Shown here piece after piece: positions 14,028-14,043 of a DNA stretch of 14,043 nucleotides; position 1 is the stretch's first letter; the number at the start of each line of letters is the position of its first letter. The stretch comes from an uncultured Prevotella sp. Its GTDB lineage: Bacteria; Bacteroidota; Bacteroidia; Bacteroidales; Bacteroidaceae. Below the pieces are notes generated by a model. The model saw only the letters and a list, made by a program, of their open reading frames with translations, ran no database searches and had not been told where the DNA came from. Made by a program: the position numbers and the translations under genes. The stretch covers positions 1 through 14,043 of the forward strand of contig CALFUF010000110.1 of the NCBI GenBank assembly GCA_937916405.1. The letters run 5' to 3'.

Positions 14028-14043
14028 AACTGAACGGCTCCAG

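Overview
The window looks like a core chromosomal segment of a Bacteroidota (Bacteroidales) genome, most likely Prevotella or a close relative. Three things point there: a short primary sigma factor that starts almost at region 1.2; promoters of the Bacteroidota type (TTTG about 19-21 nt before TAnnTTTG) with no clear Shine-Dalgarno sequences; and a DUF5686-type outer-membrane protein. I see no transposase, phage, CRISPR, rRNA or tRNA gene.

Layout. Bases 1-469 carry no convincing gene. They hold a 22-bp-period array of dyad sequences (70-144), a doubtful 23-codon ORF, a small hairpin and the rpoD promoter and leader. On the + strand follow rpoD (470-1342), then a probable operon of a DUF5686 outer-membrane protein, addA and addB (1382-9416). 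Within it the genes are separated by 2 nt and then joined by an ATGA overlap. The - strand then runs convergently, starting 1 nt beyond addB. An MFS transporter, panB and a HAD phosphatase/mutase form a tight operon, read HAD -> panB -> MFS from a promoter at 12085-12055. Further right are an EamA/DMT transporter and truA, read truA -> EamA, with a promoter just in front of truA. Bases 13794-14043 hold the truA promoter, a short direct repeat and an 18-bp perfect palindrome, and no gene.

How they work together. RpoD is the vegetative sigma factor that would recognise the promoters seen here. AddA (UvrD/RecB-like helicase-nuclease) and AddB (pseudo-helicase with an Fe-S nuclease) form the two-subunit machine that resects double-strand breaks for RecA. 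PanB makes ketopantoate for pantothenate and CoA. TruA makes pseudouridines 38-40 in tRNA. The HAD enzyme and the two transporters have no assignable substrate.

The content is mainly housekeeping, and I found no convincing undescribed multi-gene system. The most interesting signals are non-coding: the 22-bp operator-like array, the very short leaders implied by promoter positions (which also correct start codons), the structured rpoD leader and the palindrome at the right edge. The joining of an outer-membrane barrel gene to addAB is the least expected genic arrangement.
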